54,767 nt of DNA from Tenericutes bacterium ADurb.Bin239. GTDB lineage: Bacteria; Bacillota_I; Bacilli_A; RFN20; CAG-826. The notes under the pieces were generated by a model. It was not told the origin of the DNA. It saw only the letters and a program-made list of their open reading frames with translations, and searched no databases. The stretch spans positions 1 to 54,767 of the forward strand of contig MWCB01000008.1 in assembly GCA_002069815.1 (NCBI GenBank), given 5' to 3'. A program made the position numbers and the translations under genes. Shown in pieces: positions 15,966-24,526 of this stretch (within the stretch, counting starts at the first letter, position 1; each line of letters opens with the position of its first letter).

Positions 15966-18650
15966 TTAAACTTTGGTAACTAAGACACTCCATGCTGGAA
16001 GTGTATTTTTAGTTGCACCTTCAATTGATAAGACAATGGTCCCTGGTAAGTTCAAACTACCTAATGAACCATTCCGTAAATTAATGTAGACATTGTATGT
16101 TTCACCACCTAATTCACGCTTGAAGGCAAAGACGTTATTGTTATTAGCGTATTGACTTAACGGTAATGGAGCATAACTTCCATATTTCAATGCATTAGTG
16201 GCACTTTTAAGGGCGGTTAACTTTTTCATCCGGCTTAACATGGAATTTGGGTCAGCGTTTTGTTCACTGACGCCATTGAGGACTGCATTATATTCGTCCC
16301 ATGCGATGTCATAAGTTTGGGCCCCAGTAAATGAATAGGCAGTAGTGCGGACATCATTACCATTTTTATCCCATTTCATCGGCTGGCGGAAAATCCGGTC
16401 AATATTTGGATCTTGAAGGGTAGCACCAGTTGGTAAGTTACTCGTGAGTCCTAATTCATCACCATAATAAATCCATGATAGGCCAGGTAAAAGTATAATG
16501 CCACTCATGTAGGCAATCGCTTGTTTTTCCACTAGTGTTTTATTAGCAAGGGTAACATCGCCAGGACGTGTAATTTCCCCAGCGGTATTAAGCCACCCAA
16601 TAGCTTGATTGATAGCGCGGGTAACATCATGGTTTGAAGTAAAGAGACTATCAACGGCTTCACCACTTGGTTTAGCCCCTTGTGAACGATATAAGTTATA
16701 TGCTTTGTAAGTATCGTTATAGTTCCATTTACCACCATAATTTAATCCCGCTTCATTGAAGGTATCGCTACCACCTATATTAGCGCCGCTTACAATCGCT
16801 GCTTTATTGTAATGATGGAAGTCATTAATGCCACCCATTGAGGTTGCTTGACTTAAGTTATAGTACATATAGAAGTTAAGCATGCCATCTAATCCTTCGT
16901 AATAAGGAGCCACGTGATAGGCATGACCATCAAAGTTTTCCCCAATGATAAAGACGTTGGGATTAATTTCTTTTAATCTAGCGTTAATCTCCTTAAAAAG
17001 ATGTAAGTTTTTCGTTAAGTTTGAAGAATAGTCTTGACCTGTCGCAGCATCAATATCTCTGATAATTTTATCACCCGCTGCGGTGGCGACTTCTTCTTTC
17101 ATATAGGCATGTTTAACGGCATCAATCCGGAACCCACCAACTCCAGCGTTAACCCAGTGACTCATAATATCAACAATCTTGTCGCGGGTTTTTTGATAAT
17201 CAAAGTTTAACTCTGGCATTGAACTTGCAAATTTACCATAGTAATAATAGTTATAATTGGAATATTGGTACCAATTGTCATTTTCTTTAAAATTTCGCCA
17301 GTGATAATAAGCGCGGAACTCAGGATTTAAACTTAAACTTTCTTGGAAAAGTAAATTATTAATTGATGTATGGTTAATGACTAAGTCCATAATAACACTG
17401 ATACCGCGATCGCGCGCTGCACTTAACAGTTCTAAGTAATCAGCGTTGGCGCTTGCGGAGGTAATTTCACCATCAACAGCGTGCGGGCTAGTTTTACTAC
17501 CAAACTTTGGATCAATCGTATAGTAATCAATCGTGTCATAACCGTGATAACTATCACTAAGTTGAATTGGAGTTAACCAAATAGCTTCAACATTAAGTGA
17601 TTCAAGGTAATCAAGACTTAAGGTAATCCCGCGGATATCGCCAAAGCCGTCACCATCACTGTCAGCGAATGATCCGACCATAATTTGATAACCAACACCC
17701 TTATTTTTCATTAAGGGACTAGTGGCCGAGATGGGCCGTGGGGTTGCGCTTGAATCAACATTATCATAATTTGCCGATAAACTATTACCGTCATCATGTT
17801 CATAAGGATTATCATAAACTTCCCCGCAACGATAAGTAAAATTGCGGGTATTTTCTTGAACGGCAAAAATATGTAAAGAGCCATTTAATGCATATTCTAG
17901 TGCATCTTTAGTAAGTAAGAATTTATCACCGCCATCACTCGTCCAGTGTGTTCCAAGACTACGGGATGGTTTATAAGTAATTAAAAAGCCAATTTTATCA
18001 ACAAGTTTTTCATTAGGACTAAAGTTAACGGTTTCATTTGTTTTGTTACCCGCACCATCATGACCACCATCAGTGTAAACTGTTCCTAAATCAACTTCAA
18101 TCATCGCACCACCAAAATTATCAATTTTAATAGCAGCGCCATCTTTGATAAAGTCAAACATTCGCCCAGTGTGACGATCAGGCCATACCCAAATGTCCCA
18201 ATCAACATATTCTTCAGGGGTATTATTAAATCTTAAATAATGGATATAAAGATGATTGGGCTTACTATTAGCCGCGAGACTGTCGTTATAAGCATTAATA
18301 TCATCTAAACCAAAAGCTTTCCATTTTGCGTATAAAACAACATCGCGTTCTGGCATAATGTCAAATACAAAAGCTTCGGTCCAATTTACTTTATCTTCAT
18401 ACCAATCAAGGAATTCAAAGCCTTGTCTAATAGGATCCGCGGGTTTACTAATCGCCGCTCCCGCTTCAGCGATAATCGGCGCTACAGTAGTACCGCCTTC
18501 ACTATAAAAGGTAATCGTATAAGTATCACCTATACCTGAAGTAAAGCTCGTTTCCCTTTGACTTACTTGATTACTTGATCTGCCACGGCCGCAACCTGAA
18601 AGAGCTAAGACACCAAGCAAGAATATAATCAGTGTTTTTCTTTTTTTCAT
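15966..18650 (-). CDS. Lipoprotein alpha-amylase (GH13) with InlB-like and CBM41-like domains
   Basis: An 894-residue lipid-anchored glucan hydrolase acting outside the cell. Order: signal peptide with lipobox LSGC; an InlB/Flg_new repeat (about 45-112, TITFYSEGGT to VVLYAKW); a CBM41-like module (about 130-275, YIHYLRF and WDIWVWPD); then the GH13 catalytic domain from about 305 (YQIMVGSF). The four GH13 regions are MDLVINHTS, GGFRIDAVKH (nucleophile Asp510), FIIGENFD (acid/base Glu571) and TSNHDVT (Asp675). A C-terminal beta domain follows. The sequence supports alpha-1,4 glucan cleavage; exact specificity (amylase, neopullulanase or maltogenic) is open. AAGGAG precedes the ATG by 6 bases. 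Confidence 0.93.
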   Translation of the reverse strand: MKKRKTLIIFLLGVLALSGCGRGRSSNQVSQRETSFTSGIGDTYTITFYSEGGTTVAPIIAEAGAAISKPADPIRQGFEFLDWYEDKVNWTEAFVFDIMPERDVVLYAKWKAFGLDDINAYNDSLAANSKPNHLYIHYLRFNNTPEEYVDWDIWVWPDRHTGRMFDFIKDGAAIKIDNFGGAMIEVDLGTVYTDGGHDGAGNKTNETVNFSPNEKLVDKIGFLITYKPSRSLGTHWTSDGGDKFLLTKDALEYALNGSLHIFAVQENTRNFTYRCGEVYDNPYEHDDGNSLSANYDNVDSSATPRPISATSPLMKNKGVGYQIMVGSFADSDGDGFGDIRGITLSLDYLESLNVEAIWLTPIQLSDSYHGYDTIDYYTIDPKFGSKTSPHAVDGEITSASANADYLELLSAARDRGISVIMDLVINHTSINNLLFQESLSLNPEFRAYYHWRNFKENDNWYQYSNYNYYYYGKFASSMPELNFDYQKTRDKIVDIMSHWVNAGVGGFRIDAVKHAYMKEEVATAAGDKIIRDIDAATGQDYSSNLTKNLHLFKEINARLKEINPNVFIIGENFDGHAYHVAPYYEGLDGMLNFYMYYNLSQATSMGGINDFHHYNKAAIVSGANIGGSDTFNEAGLNYGGKWNYNDTYKAYNLYRSQGAKPSGEAVDSLFTSNHDVTRAINQAIGWLNTAGEITRPGDVTLANKTLVEKQAIAYMSGIILLPGLSWIYYGDELGLTSNLPTGATLQDPNIDRIFRQPMKWDKNGNDVRTTAYSFTGAQTYDIAWDEYNAVLNGVSEQNADPNSMLSRMKKLTALKSATNALKYGSYAPLPLSQYANNNNVFAFKRELGGETYNVYINLRNGSLGSLNLPGTIVLSIEGATKNTLPAWSVLVTKV

Positions 18651-18674
18651 AGGAGACTCCTTTTTACATAATGA

Positions 18675-18737
18675 TTGCTATCTTTTGATAGCATTTGACA
18701 GTGCTATTATTTTACCAATATTAACGGGTATTTTCAA
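18675..18737 (-). promoter_or_regulatory. Promoter and 5' leader hairpin of the alpha-amylase gene
   Basis: On the minus strand -35 TTGAAA (18732-18737), a 17-base spacer and -10 TAAAAT (18709-18714, preceded by TGG) form a good promoter. The transcript then contains a stem GCTATC/GATAGC with an AAAA loop (about 18677-18692) before the ribosome binding site. Confidence 0.7.
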
Positions 18738-18814
18738 CGCCCTTGCCATCTATTAAACTTGGTATAATTAAATCTTGGGGGAAGTGATACTTTAAAACTT
18801 ATTTTTATTAATTT

Positions 18815-18842
18815 AAAAAGCCAGGCATTTGCATTCCTGGCT
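18815..18842 (-). terminator. Terminator of the Ig-like surface protein gene
   Basis: AGCCAGG (18819-18825) pairs with CCTGGCT (18836-18842); on the minus strand a short T-run follows. Confidence 0.8.
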
Positions 18843-18864
18843 AGTTACATAATTTAGTTATCGC

Positions 18865-20514
18865 TTAGACAAACTTTTTTCTTCTTGATATAAAATAATA
18901 TCCTACCATTGCGCTTAAACCAATAATTCCGATGGCAATCGCACTACCAATAGTTGAAGCTTTTGTTTCCACATAACGCTGTGGGGACCCAGCGTGTGCC
19001 GCAACCCACGCTGCCATATAAGCCATTCTTGCTCTAGCATTAACGAATAAAGTTTCAGTTGAAGTATCATAAATATTGCGAGCATCAGTGCATAGCATAT
19101 TAATTGCTTCGTGCAGTACTGGTAAACGTTCGGCACATTCAAGCTGTGCTTCATAACCTAAACCACTCATAATTTCACTAGCGACAATGGTTGCTGCTAG
19201 TGTGTGATTAACTCGATCTGCATCAAGATAGAGGTCAACTGGGGATTCACTTGATGGAGTGTAACAAGAAAAAGTACTGTAAGTCTTACTAAAACGAAGC
19301 ACATTGCGATTAGAACTACCAATCGCGACAATCGAAGTATAACCACCACTATAAGTAATTTTCCATGAACTATTGATTGTTTTCGTTGTTTCAAGTTTCA
19401 ATTCGTTATTGGTTGACGAAGCGGCGTATAAGTATTTACCATTAGTATTAGCATCAGTGGAAACTGCTTTAAAAGCGTAAGTTCCCACTACAACCCCAAC
19501 TTCTAGCACAATTTTAGTAAAATTATCACTATTTTTAATCGTTCCACTTACTCCTTGGGTTGTTGTTTGGCCCGCAAAATTAATGGAACCAGCTTGACCC
19601 ATTGCATAAGTATTCTCATAGTAACCAATTATATAATTAGCGCCAAAATGTAAGCCATCTATGCTTGTCACTTTAGTAAAATAATAATTAGGATTGCGCC
19701 CCACCGTAATCCCGGTGATTGTCGTTGTTTTATTAACACCTGCTTCGGTATAACTGACACCCACTGATGTCATACCTTCAATGAGTTTACTTGGATTAAA
19801 GACAATTGATGAGGTAACATTTTGCGAAGTATAATCATCATACGTAGCAGTAAACGTTAGGCCTGTCGGATCAAAATATTCACCATCATTATAATTAGTC
19901 TTCGCTAATGTTCCTGAATACGATATTCCTGTTAATGTTTTAGCCGACACATCCATATCAAACTCAATTGAAATTTGGGTTATTCGTATCCAGCCTGATA
20001 AACTATCACACACATTTTTAAGGCTCAACACATTAGAGCGATTCGTTAAAGTTCGCGTAACTATTTGATTAGTGGCGGGTAAACTACCATTAATTGATAA
20101 CCCCACATTTTGCGAAGTATTGACAGTTACCTTCGTAAATACATATGTCCCACCAAGGGTTATCCGTATTTCACCACCGCCTGTATATTGCGATGGTGCT
20201 CCATTATAAAGTTTAATTTCACGCACCGTATTATTGAAAATATCGTGACCAGTCGCGCTATTTCGATGATAAGTCACAACAATCGACGCTGAACTCTGGG
20301 TATCAATAAGAATACTGTTTGCTTGATATCCTGTTTGAAGTACAGCCCCATCAGCAATCGGATTAGTGTAAGCTGTCGTCGTCATCTTTTTTATGATTGC
20401 CGTTTCAGTAGCGGCTTTAACCCCAACTGGTGTTTTTACCACACCTAGACCGACACCTAAAGCCATTAATAACAGCGTTAAAGGTCCTAGTTTTCGCTTC
20501 ATAATTATGTTCAT
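18865..20514 (-). CDS. Membrane-anchored Ig-like surface protein
   Basis: A 549-residue exported protein. A signal peptide (about 1-38) is followed by a beta-rich region (about 40-190). A bacterial Ig-like domain comes next (about 190-270, with GEYFDPTGLTFTATYDDY and VSYTEAGVNKTTTI). A further module (about 275-425) begins YYFTKVTSIDGLHFGANYII and ends SPVDLYLD; this resembles a module found in many gut Firmicutes and Bacteroidetes exported proteins. A helical region with two cysteines (about 430-510) precedes a C-terminal helix ending in SRRKKFV. I kept the first ATG because GGGGGA lies 7 bases upstream. No enzyme motif is seen. Its position in the glucan cluster suggests a binding or scaffold role, which is inference. 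Confidence 0.8.
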   Translation of the reverse strand: MNIIMKRKLGPLTLLLMALGVGLGVVKTPVGVKAATETAIIKKMTTTAYTNPIADGAVLQTGYQANSILIDTQSSASIVVTYHRNSATGHDIFNNTVREIKLYNGAPSQYTGGGEIRITLGGTYVFTKVTVNTSQNVGLSINGSLPATNQIVTRTLTNRSNVLSLKNVCDSLSGWIRITQISIEFDMDVSAKTLTGISYSGTLAKTNYNDGEYFDPTGLTFTATYDDYTSQNVTSSIVFNPSKLIEGMTSVGVSYTEAGVNKTTTITGITVGRNPNYYFTKVTSIDGLHFGANYIIGYYENTYAMGQAGSINFAGQTTTQGVSGTIKNSDNFTKIVLEVGVVVGTYAFKAVSTDANTNGKYLYAASSTNNELKLETTKTINSSWKITYSGGYTSIVAIGSSNRNVLRFSKTYSTFSCYTPSSESPVDLYLDADRVNHTLAATIVASEIMSGLGYEAQLECAERLPVLHEAINMLCTDARNIYDTSTETLFVNARARMAYMAAWVAAHAGSPQRYVETKASTIGSAIAIGIIGLSAMVGYYFISRRKKFV

Positions 20515-20742
20515 AATTGATTCCCCCTACTTTGGAAAAGTAACATCAAAAAATATATCTACAAATTAATAATAAACCCATTAATTTTAATTGCAATACG
20601 GATAATGATAAATAAACTATTTTTTGCTAAAAAGAATTACTGTTTGTAATAAATCATTAGAAAGAGCCTTCATTCTCAATATTCACCTATAGATTAGGTT
20701 ATTATTCATTTAAATACATCAATGATGGATAATCCCTAAAAT

Positions 20743-20751
20743 TGCTATAAT
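20743..20751 (+). promoter_or_regulatory. Extended -10 promoter of the esterase gene
   Basis: TGC plus TATAAT (20746-20751) lies 23 bases before the ATG, leaving a short leader with ribosome binding site AAAGGA. The rest of 20515-20742 between the divergent genes shows only AT-rich sequence and a weak ACCTA/TAGGT inverted repeat near 20685-20699. Confidence 0.65.
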
Positions 20752-20774
20752 GAGAGAGAAAGGAATTAAATAAT

Positions 20775-22079
20775 ATGCTAAAAATAAAACGGTTATTATT
20801 ATTTACAACGCTTTTAAGCCTTGGGCTTGTTGGCTGCAGTGACTCTTCTAGCGTTGAACCACAGAGTGATGACTTATCAGTTACCACTAGTGGAGAAACA
20901 TCTAGTTCAAGTGAAGAGCGCATCCACCATCCACGTATTACTTTCCGGGCCACAAGTCCAATTGACGTCCCTAGTAATGCCGTTATTAAAATTGCGGGAA
21001 ACTTTAACGGATGGTCGCCCCGCAATTCTAGTGTTATCTTAGAACATGAAACTGGCAACATTTATAGTTACACCTACGATTTTACCGAAGCTGATGTTGG
21101 TGTTACTATTCAGTATAAATACGTGCTTTTCTTTGATGATCAAACAGAAGCGAATATGTGGGCCAACGTTGAAGGCAATGAAACCGGTGGTGAAATCGGC
21201 AATCGTTCGCTTTTACTTAAAGTTGGACGTCATACCCAAGAAGATACAATAAGGAGTTTTAAAAACAATATGAGTGGATCAACAGTAACACGGGGAACTT
21301 TACAAAAAGTAACTTTAACGATGACTCAATTCGCCGATAATCGCGAGCGCACTATTCGTATTTGGTTACCCGATGGATACGATGCGGGCAATACAAGTAA
21401 AAAGTATCCCGTCCTTTATATGCATGATGGGCAAAATTTATTTGATGCTTATACTTCTTTCTCTGGTGAATGGGAAATTGATGAAGCAATTGGCGCAATG
21501 ATGGATGAAGGCTATAGCGGCACTATTGTGGTCGGAATTGATAACGGCGGTGGGGAACGGTTAAATGAATATTCGCCACAAGCTTTCCCGCTTAAAGATG
21601 AAAATAAAAGGACTATTCCTAATCCTGATGGTGAAAAATACGCCGCTTTTGTCGTGGAAACCGTTAAACCTTACATTGACGCTAACTATAATACATTAAG
21701 TGATAAAGCAAATACGGGACTCGGTGGATCAAGCATGGGCGGTATCATTAGTTTCTATATGGCACTAACCTATCCTGAAATCTTTGGTTATGTCTTGCCG
21801 TTCTCAAGTTCACACTGGTTATATACAGAAGGTCATATTCAAAACTTTATTGATGCTAAGGTAACTGGTGATATTTCTCGCTTCCCACGTCTATATTTTT
21901 GGGTTGGTGGTGACGAAACTAAAATTACTCAATATCCAAGCATGATTAAAACGGCGTTGCTTGTTAAGGGTTATAATGAATCTGATATTTATACGACGAG
22001 TACTGCAGGCGCTGGCCATAATGAACCCGCTTGGGCTAGAGCGTTCCCGGCTGCATATCGCTGGTTAGTTAAATTCTAA
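20775..22079 (+). CDS. Lipoprotein esterase (alpha/beta hydrolase) with CBM20-like domain
   Basis: A 434-residue lipoprotein. The lipobox is LVGC, followed by a Ser/Glu/Thr linker. Residues about 55-150 form a starch-binding-like E-set or CBM20 domain (VIKIAGNFNGWSPRN, YKYVLFFDD). From about 175 comes a putative esterase of the enterochelin-esterase/EstD type: YPVLYMHDGQNLFD, then GGSSMGG with nucleophile Ser320, and GAGHNEPAW with catalytic His415. Such enzymes remove acyl groups from carbohydrate or other esters. Together with the binding domain this suggests deacylation of a modified glucan at the cell surface; substrate unknown. It is transcribed away from the other glucan genes and ends in a terminator shared with the tRNA pair. 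Confidence 0.88.
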   Translation: MLKIKRLLLFTTLLSLGLVGCSDSSSVEPQSDDLSVTTSGETSSSSEERIHHPRITFRATSPIDVPSNAVIKIAGNFNGWSPRNSSVILEHETGNIYSYTYDFTEADVGVTIQYKYVLFFDDQTEANMWANVEGNETGGEIGNRSLLLKVGRHTQEDTIRSFKNNMSGSTVTRGTLQKVTLTMTQFADNRERTIRIWLPDGYDAGNTSKKYPVLYMHDGQNLFDAYTSFSGEWEIDEAIGAMMDEGYSGTIVVGIDNGGGERLNEYSPQAFPLKDENKRTIPNPDGEKYAAFVVETVKPYIDANYNTLSDKANTGLGGSSMGGIISFYMALTYPEIFGYVLPFSSSHWLYTEGHIQNFIDAKVTGDISRFPRLYFWVGGDETKITQYPSMIKTALLVKGYNESDIYTTSTAGAGHNEPAWARAFPAAYRWLVKF

Positions 22080-22095
22080 TTTACACTTTAAATTT

Positions 22096-22131
22096 AAAAA
22101 ACCGCTCAGCCATTCGTTGAGAGGTTTTTAT
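22096..22131. terminator. Terminator between the esterase gene and tRNA-Leu
   Basis: AAAACC and CTCA on the left pair with TGAG and GGTTTT on the right, with one G/A mismatch. A and T runs flank both sides, so it can serve both strands. Confidence 0.75.
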
Positions 22132-22143
22132 TAGGTGATTGTC

Positions 22144-22229
22144 TGGTGCCTCCGGTCGGACTTGAACCGACACAGTATCCCTACTATTGGATTTTGAGTC
22201 CAACGCGTCTACCATTCCACCACGGAGGC
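22144..22229 (-). tRNA. tRNA-Leu (anticodon CAA)
   Basis: An 86-base type II tRNA with a long variable arm. Acceptor is GCCTCCG/CGGAGGC with encoded CCA. The anticodon stem TTGGA/TCCAA encloses CTCAAAA, giving anticodon CAA for TTG codons. Confidence 0.95.
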
Positions 22230-22260
22230 ATAATACTATTATAAAGCATATTAAAGAAAA

Positions 22261-22337
22261 TGGTCGGAATGACAGGATTTGAACCTGCGACCTTCTGGTC
22301 CCGAACCAGACGCACTACCAAGCTGTGCTACATCCCG
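22261..22337 (-). tRNA. tRNA-Pro (anticodon CGG)
   Basis: A 77-base cloverleaf with acceptor CGGGATG/CATTCCG (one G-U pair), discriminator A and encoded CCA. The anticodon stem TCTGG/CCAGA encloses TTCGGGA, giving CGG for CCG codons. It is probably co-transcribed with tRNA-Leu 31 bases away. The stretch 22338-22468 shows nothing recognisable. Confidence 0.93.
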
Positions 22338-22468
22338 ACTGCACCAATATTATACGCTGTTTTATGATTTTGCCAACCTTTTGCAAAATAATCGTTATAA
22401 ATAGGTGTTAATTAATAAATTGGTTAGTCACTCCCACACTTAATAAGTTTTTTAGCGGCTTTATTGTT

Positions 22469-23404
22469 TTATGCTTTTTGCGACGAACCAAAGATATTAG
22501 AAATTTTATAGGATACTAGTTTGGTAACTTCTTCTTTAGCGGGTGACACAAAAGCTTTTAAATCAAATAAATGTGGTTTTTCATGCAATGCCTTTCGAAA
22601 TCCCGCTAGATAAGCCACACGAATATCGGTTCCTACATTAATTTTATTAACACCCAATTTAATCGCTTTTCTTAATAATTCTTCTGGTATTCCAATAGCG
22701 GCTTCCATATTGCCTCCATATTTATTAATTGTTTCCACTAGTTCTTGCGGAACGCTTGAGGCTCCATGCAAAACAAGAGGGAATTCTGGAAGCAACTCTC
22801 TTATTTCTTCAAGAATATCAAATCTTAACATTGGTTTTTGACCAGGCTTAAATTTATGGGCACCGTGCGCGGTTCCAATTGCGATTGCTAGTGAATCACA
22901 ATTAGTTTCTTTAACAAAACGTTCCACATCGCTAGGATGCGTAAATTTACCATATTTATCACTAACAATTAACTCATCTTCGATTCCACTTATTACTCCT
23001 AACTCAGCCTCAACTGAGACACCGCGGGGATGTGCATATTCAACTACTTGTTTTGTAATCCGGATGTTTTCTTCAATTGGAAGATGAGATGCATCGATCA
23101 TTACACTCGTATAACCTTGATCAATACACTCTTTACAGGTTTCAATACTTTTACCATGATCCAAATGTAAAGCAATAGGAATATTTAATTGTTTTGCCAA
23201 ACTTTCTACCATTGGTCTTACATTATGATGACCAATGAAATTTCGTGCTCCCTCTGATACTGCAATAATAACGGGGGATTTTTCAAGTTGGGCTGCCTTT
23301 AGCACTGCTTCGCAAGTTTCAAAATTATCAATATTAAAAGCGCCGATGGCGTAGCCTTCTTTGTGCGCTTTTTTAAACATTTCTTTGGTATTTACTAATT
23401 CCAT
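22469..23404 (-). CDS. fba: Class II fructose-bisphosphate aldolase
   Basis: A 311-residue zinc-dependent aldolase splitting a ketose bisphosphate, most likely fructose-1,6-bisphosphate, into dihydroxyacetone phosphate and an aldehyde. Family motifs are HLDHGKS (about 81-87, zinc/catalytic), AIGTAHGAHK, VLHGASSVPQ and INVGTDIR. Length matches glycolytic class II enzymes. It begins 9 bases after the ATPase gene and is the last gene of the importer operon at 22469-27640. That context suggests it acts on whatever sugar or sugar phosphate is imported, although it could simply be the housekeeping glycolytic enzyme. A shorter paralogue lies at 40127-40966. The ribosome binding site is weak (AGGT), so translation may be coupled. 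Confidence 0.93.
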   Translation of the reverse strand: MELVNTKEMFKKAHKEGYAIGAFNIDNFETCEAVLKAAQLEKSPVIIAVSEGARNFIGHHNVRPMVESLAKQLNIPIALHLDHGKSIETCKECIDQGYTSVMIDASHLPIEENIRITKQVVEYAHPRGVSVEAELGVISGIEDELIVSDKYGKFTHPSDVERFVKETNCDSLAIAIGTAHGAHKFKPGQKPMLRFDILEEIRELLPEFPLVLHGASSVPQELVETINKYGGNMEAAIGIPEELLRKAIKLGVNKINVGTDIRVAYLAGFRKALHEKPHLFDLKAFVSPAKEEVTKLVSYKISNIFGSSQKA

Positions 23405-23413
23405 TATTATTAC

Positions 23414-24523
23414 CTAAAATACAATTGTCCCTTCCATTATATTTTTTTCAGTTTCAGCATCAAAAATAATTATATTATCACTACCAATTGTAAAATTAAC
23501 TTCCGAATTGTATTCAAAATCAATAATACCAAACACTACTGAGGTTAAAATTTCTTTACCAAATTTTAGTAGTAATATTGTTTCCATGCCTGAAGGCAAG
23601 GATGAATAAACTTTTCCTTTTAATCCTTTTGTACCAATTTTAATATGTTCGGGTCTAATTCCAATAACTATGTTGCGAGCTGAAAGTGGTTTTCGAGGTG
23701 TTTTCACTGGTTTAAAGGCAAATGGTTTATCACCAATTAAAATCTTATATTCATTTCCGTCTATAATTAATTCTGATTTTAAGAAGTTAATCGTTGGATT
23801 TCCAATAAAATCAGCGGAAAAGACAGTAACTGGATGGGCGTAAGTATAAAGTGGTGAATCATACTGTACTACTTCTCCGGCGTTCATTAAACATATCTTG
23901 GTTGCTAAGGTCATAGCTTCTAATTGATCATGAGTAACGTAGATAAAAGTTGCATCTGTTTCAGCATGAAGCCTTTTTAATTCTGTTCTCATTTCTAATC
24001 TTAATTTAGCGTCAAGGTTCGATAAGGGCTCATCCATAAACAAAATTTTAGGATGAGGCGCTAATGTGCGTGCAATAGCAACCCGTTGTTGTTGGCCTCC
24101 AGATAACTCGCTCGGATAGCGACCGCCAAGTTCACTAATTTGCATTAAATCTAATAGTTCTTTAACTCTGTTATCAATATCTTCTTTTTTCCATTTTAAA
24201 TTTTCCAAACCAAATGATATATTTTTGTATACCGTCATATGGGGCCATAATGCATAGTTTTGAAAGATGAATCCCACATCACGCTTATCTGGCGGAACAT
24301 TAATATTTCGCTCGGAATCAAAAACAACTGTATCACCGATTGTAATTCTCCCTGATGTTGGATCAGTTAATCCGGCAATCATGCGTAGTACTGTTGTTTT
24401 ACCACAACCCGATGGACCTAATAAAGTAACAAAACCACGGTCTTCAATTACTATATTTAAATTATTAACCGCAGTAAAATTACCAAATTTTTTCGTTAAA
24501 TTTTCAATAGTTATTTTAGGCAT
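23414..24523 (-). CDS. ABC importer ATP-binding protein (MalK/PotA/FbpC type)
   Basis: A 369-residue ATPase that powers import through the adjacent permease on the cytoplasmic side. The nucleotide-binding domain has Walker A GPSGCGKTT (about 37-45), Q-loop FIFQNYALWP, ABC signature LSGGQQQR (about 138-145), Walker B ILFMDEP and the H-loop THD. The C-terminal third (about 240-369) is a TOBE-type regulatory domain with IGIRPEHI. The type is shared by sugar, spermidine and iron importers, so it does not fix the substrate. AGGAGG precedes the start, and the gene follows the permease stop by 3 bases. Confidence 0.94.
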   Translation of the reverse strand: MPKITIENLTKKFGNFTAVNNLNIVIEDRGFVTLLGPSGCGKTTVLRMIAGLTDPTSGRITIGDTVVFDSERNINVPPDKRDVGFIFQNYALWPHMTVYKNISFGLENLKWKKEDIDNRVKELLDLMQISELGGRYPSELSGGQQQRVAIARTLAPHPKILFMDEPLSNLDAKLRLEMRTELKRLHAETDATFIYVTHDQLEAMTLATKICLMNAGEVVQYDSPLYTYAHPVTVFSADFIGNPTINFLKSELIIDGNEYKILIGDKPFAFKPVKTPRKPLSARNIVIGIRPEHIKIGTKGLKGKVYSSLPSGMETILLLKFGKEILTSVVFGIIDFEYNSEVNFTIGSDNIIIFDAETEKNIMEGTIVF

Positions 24524-24526
24524 ATT

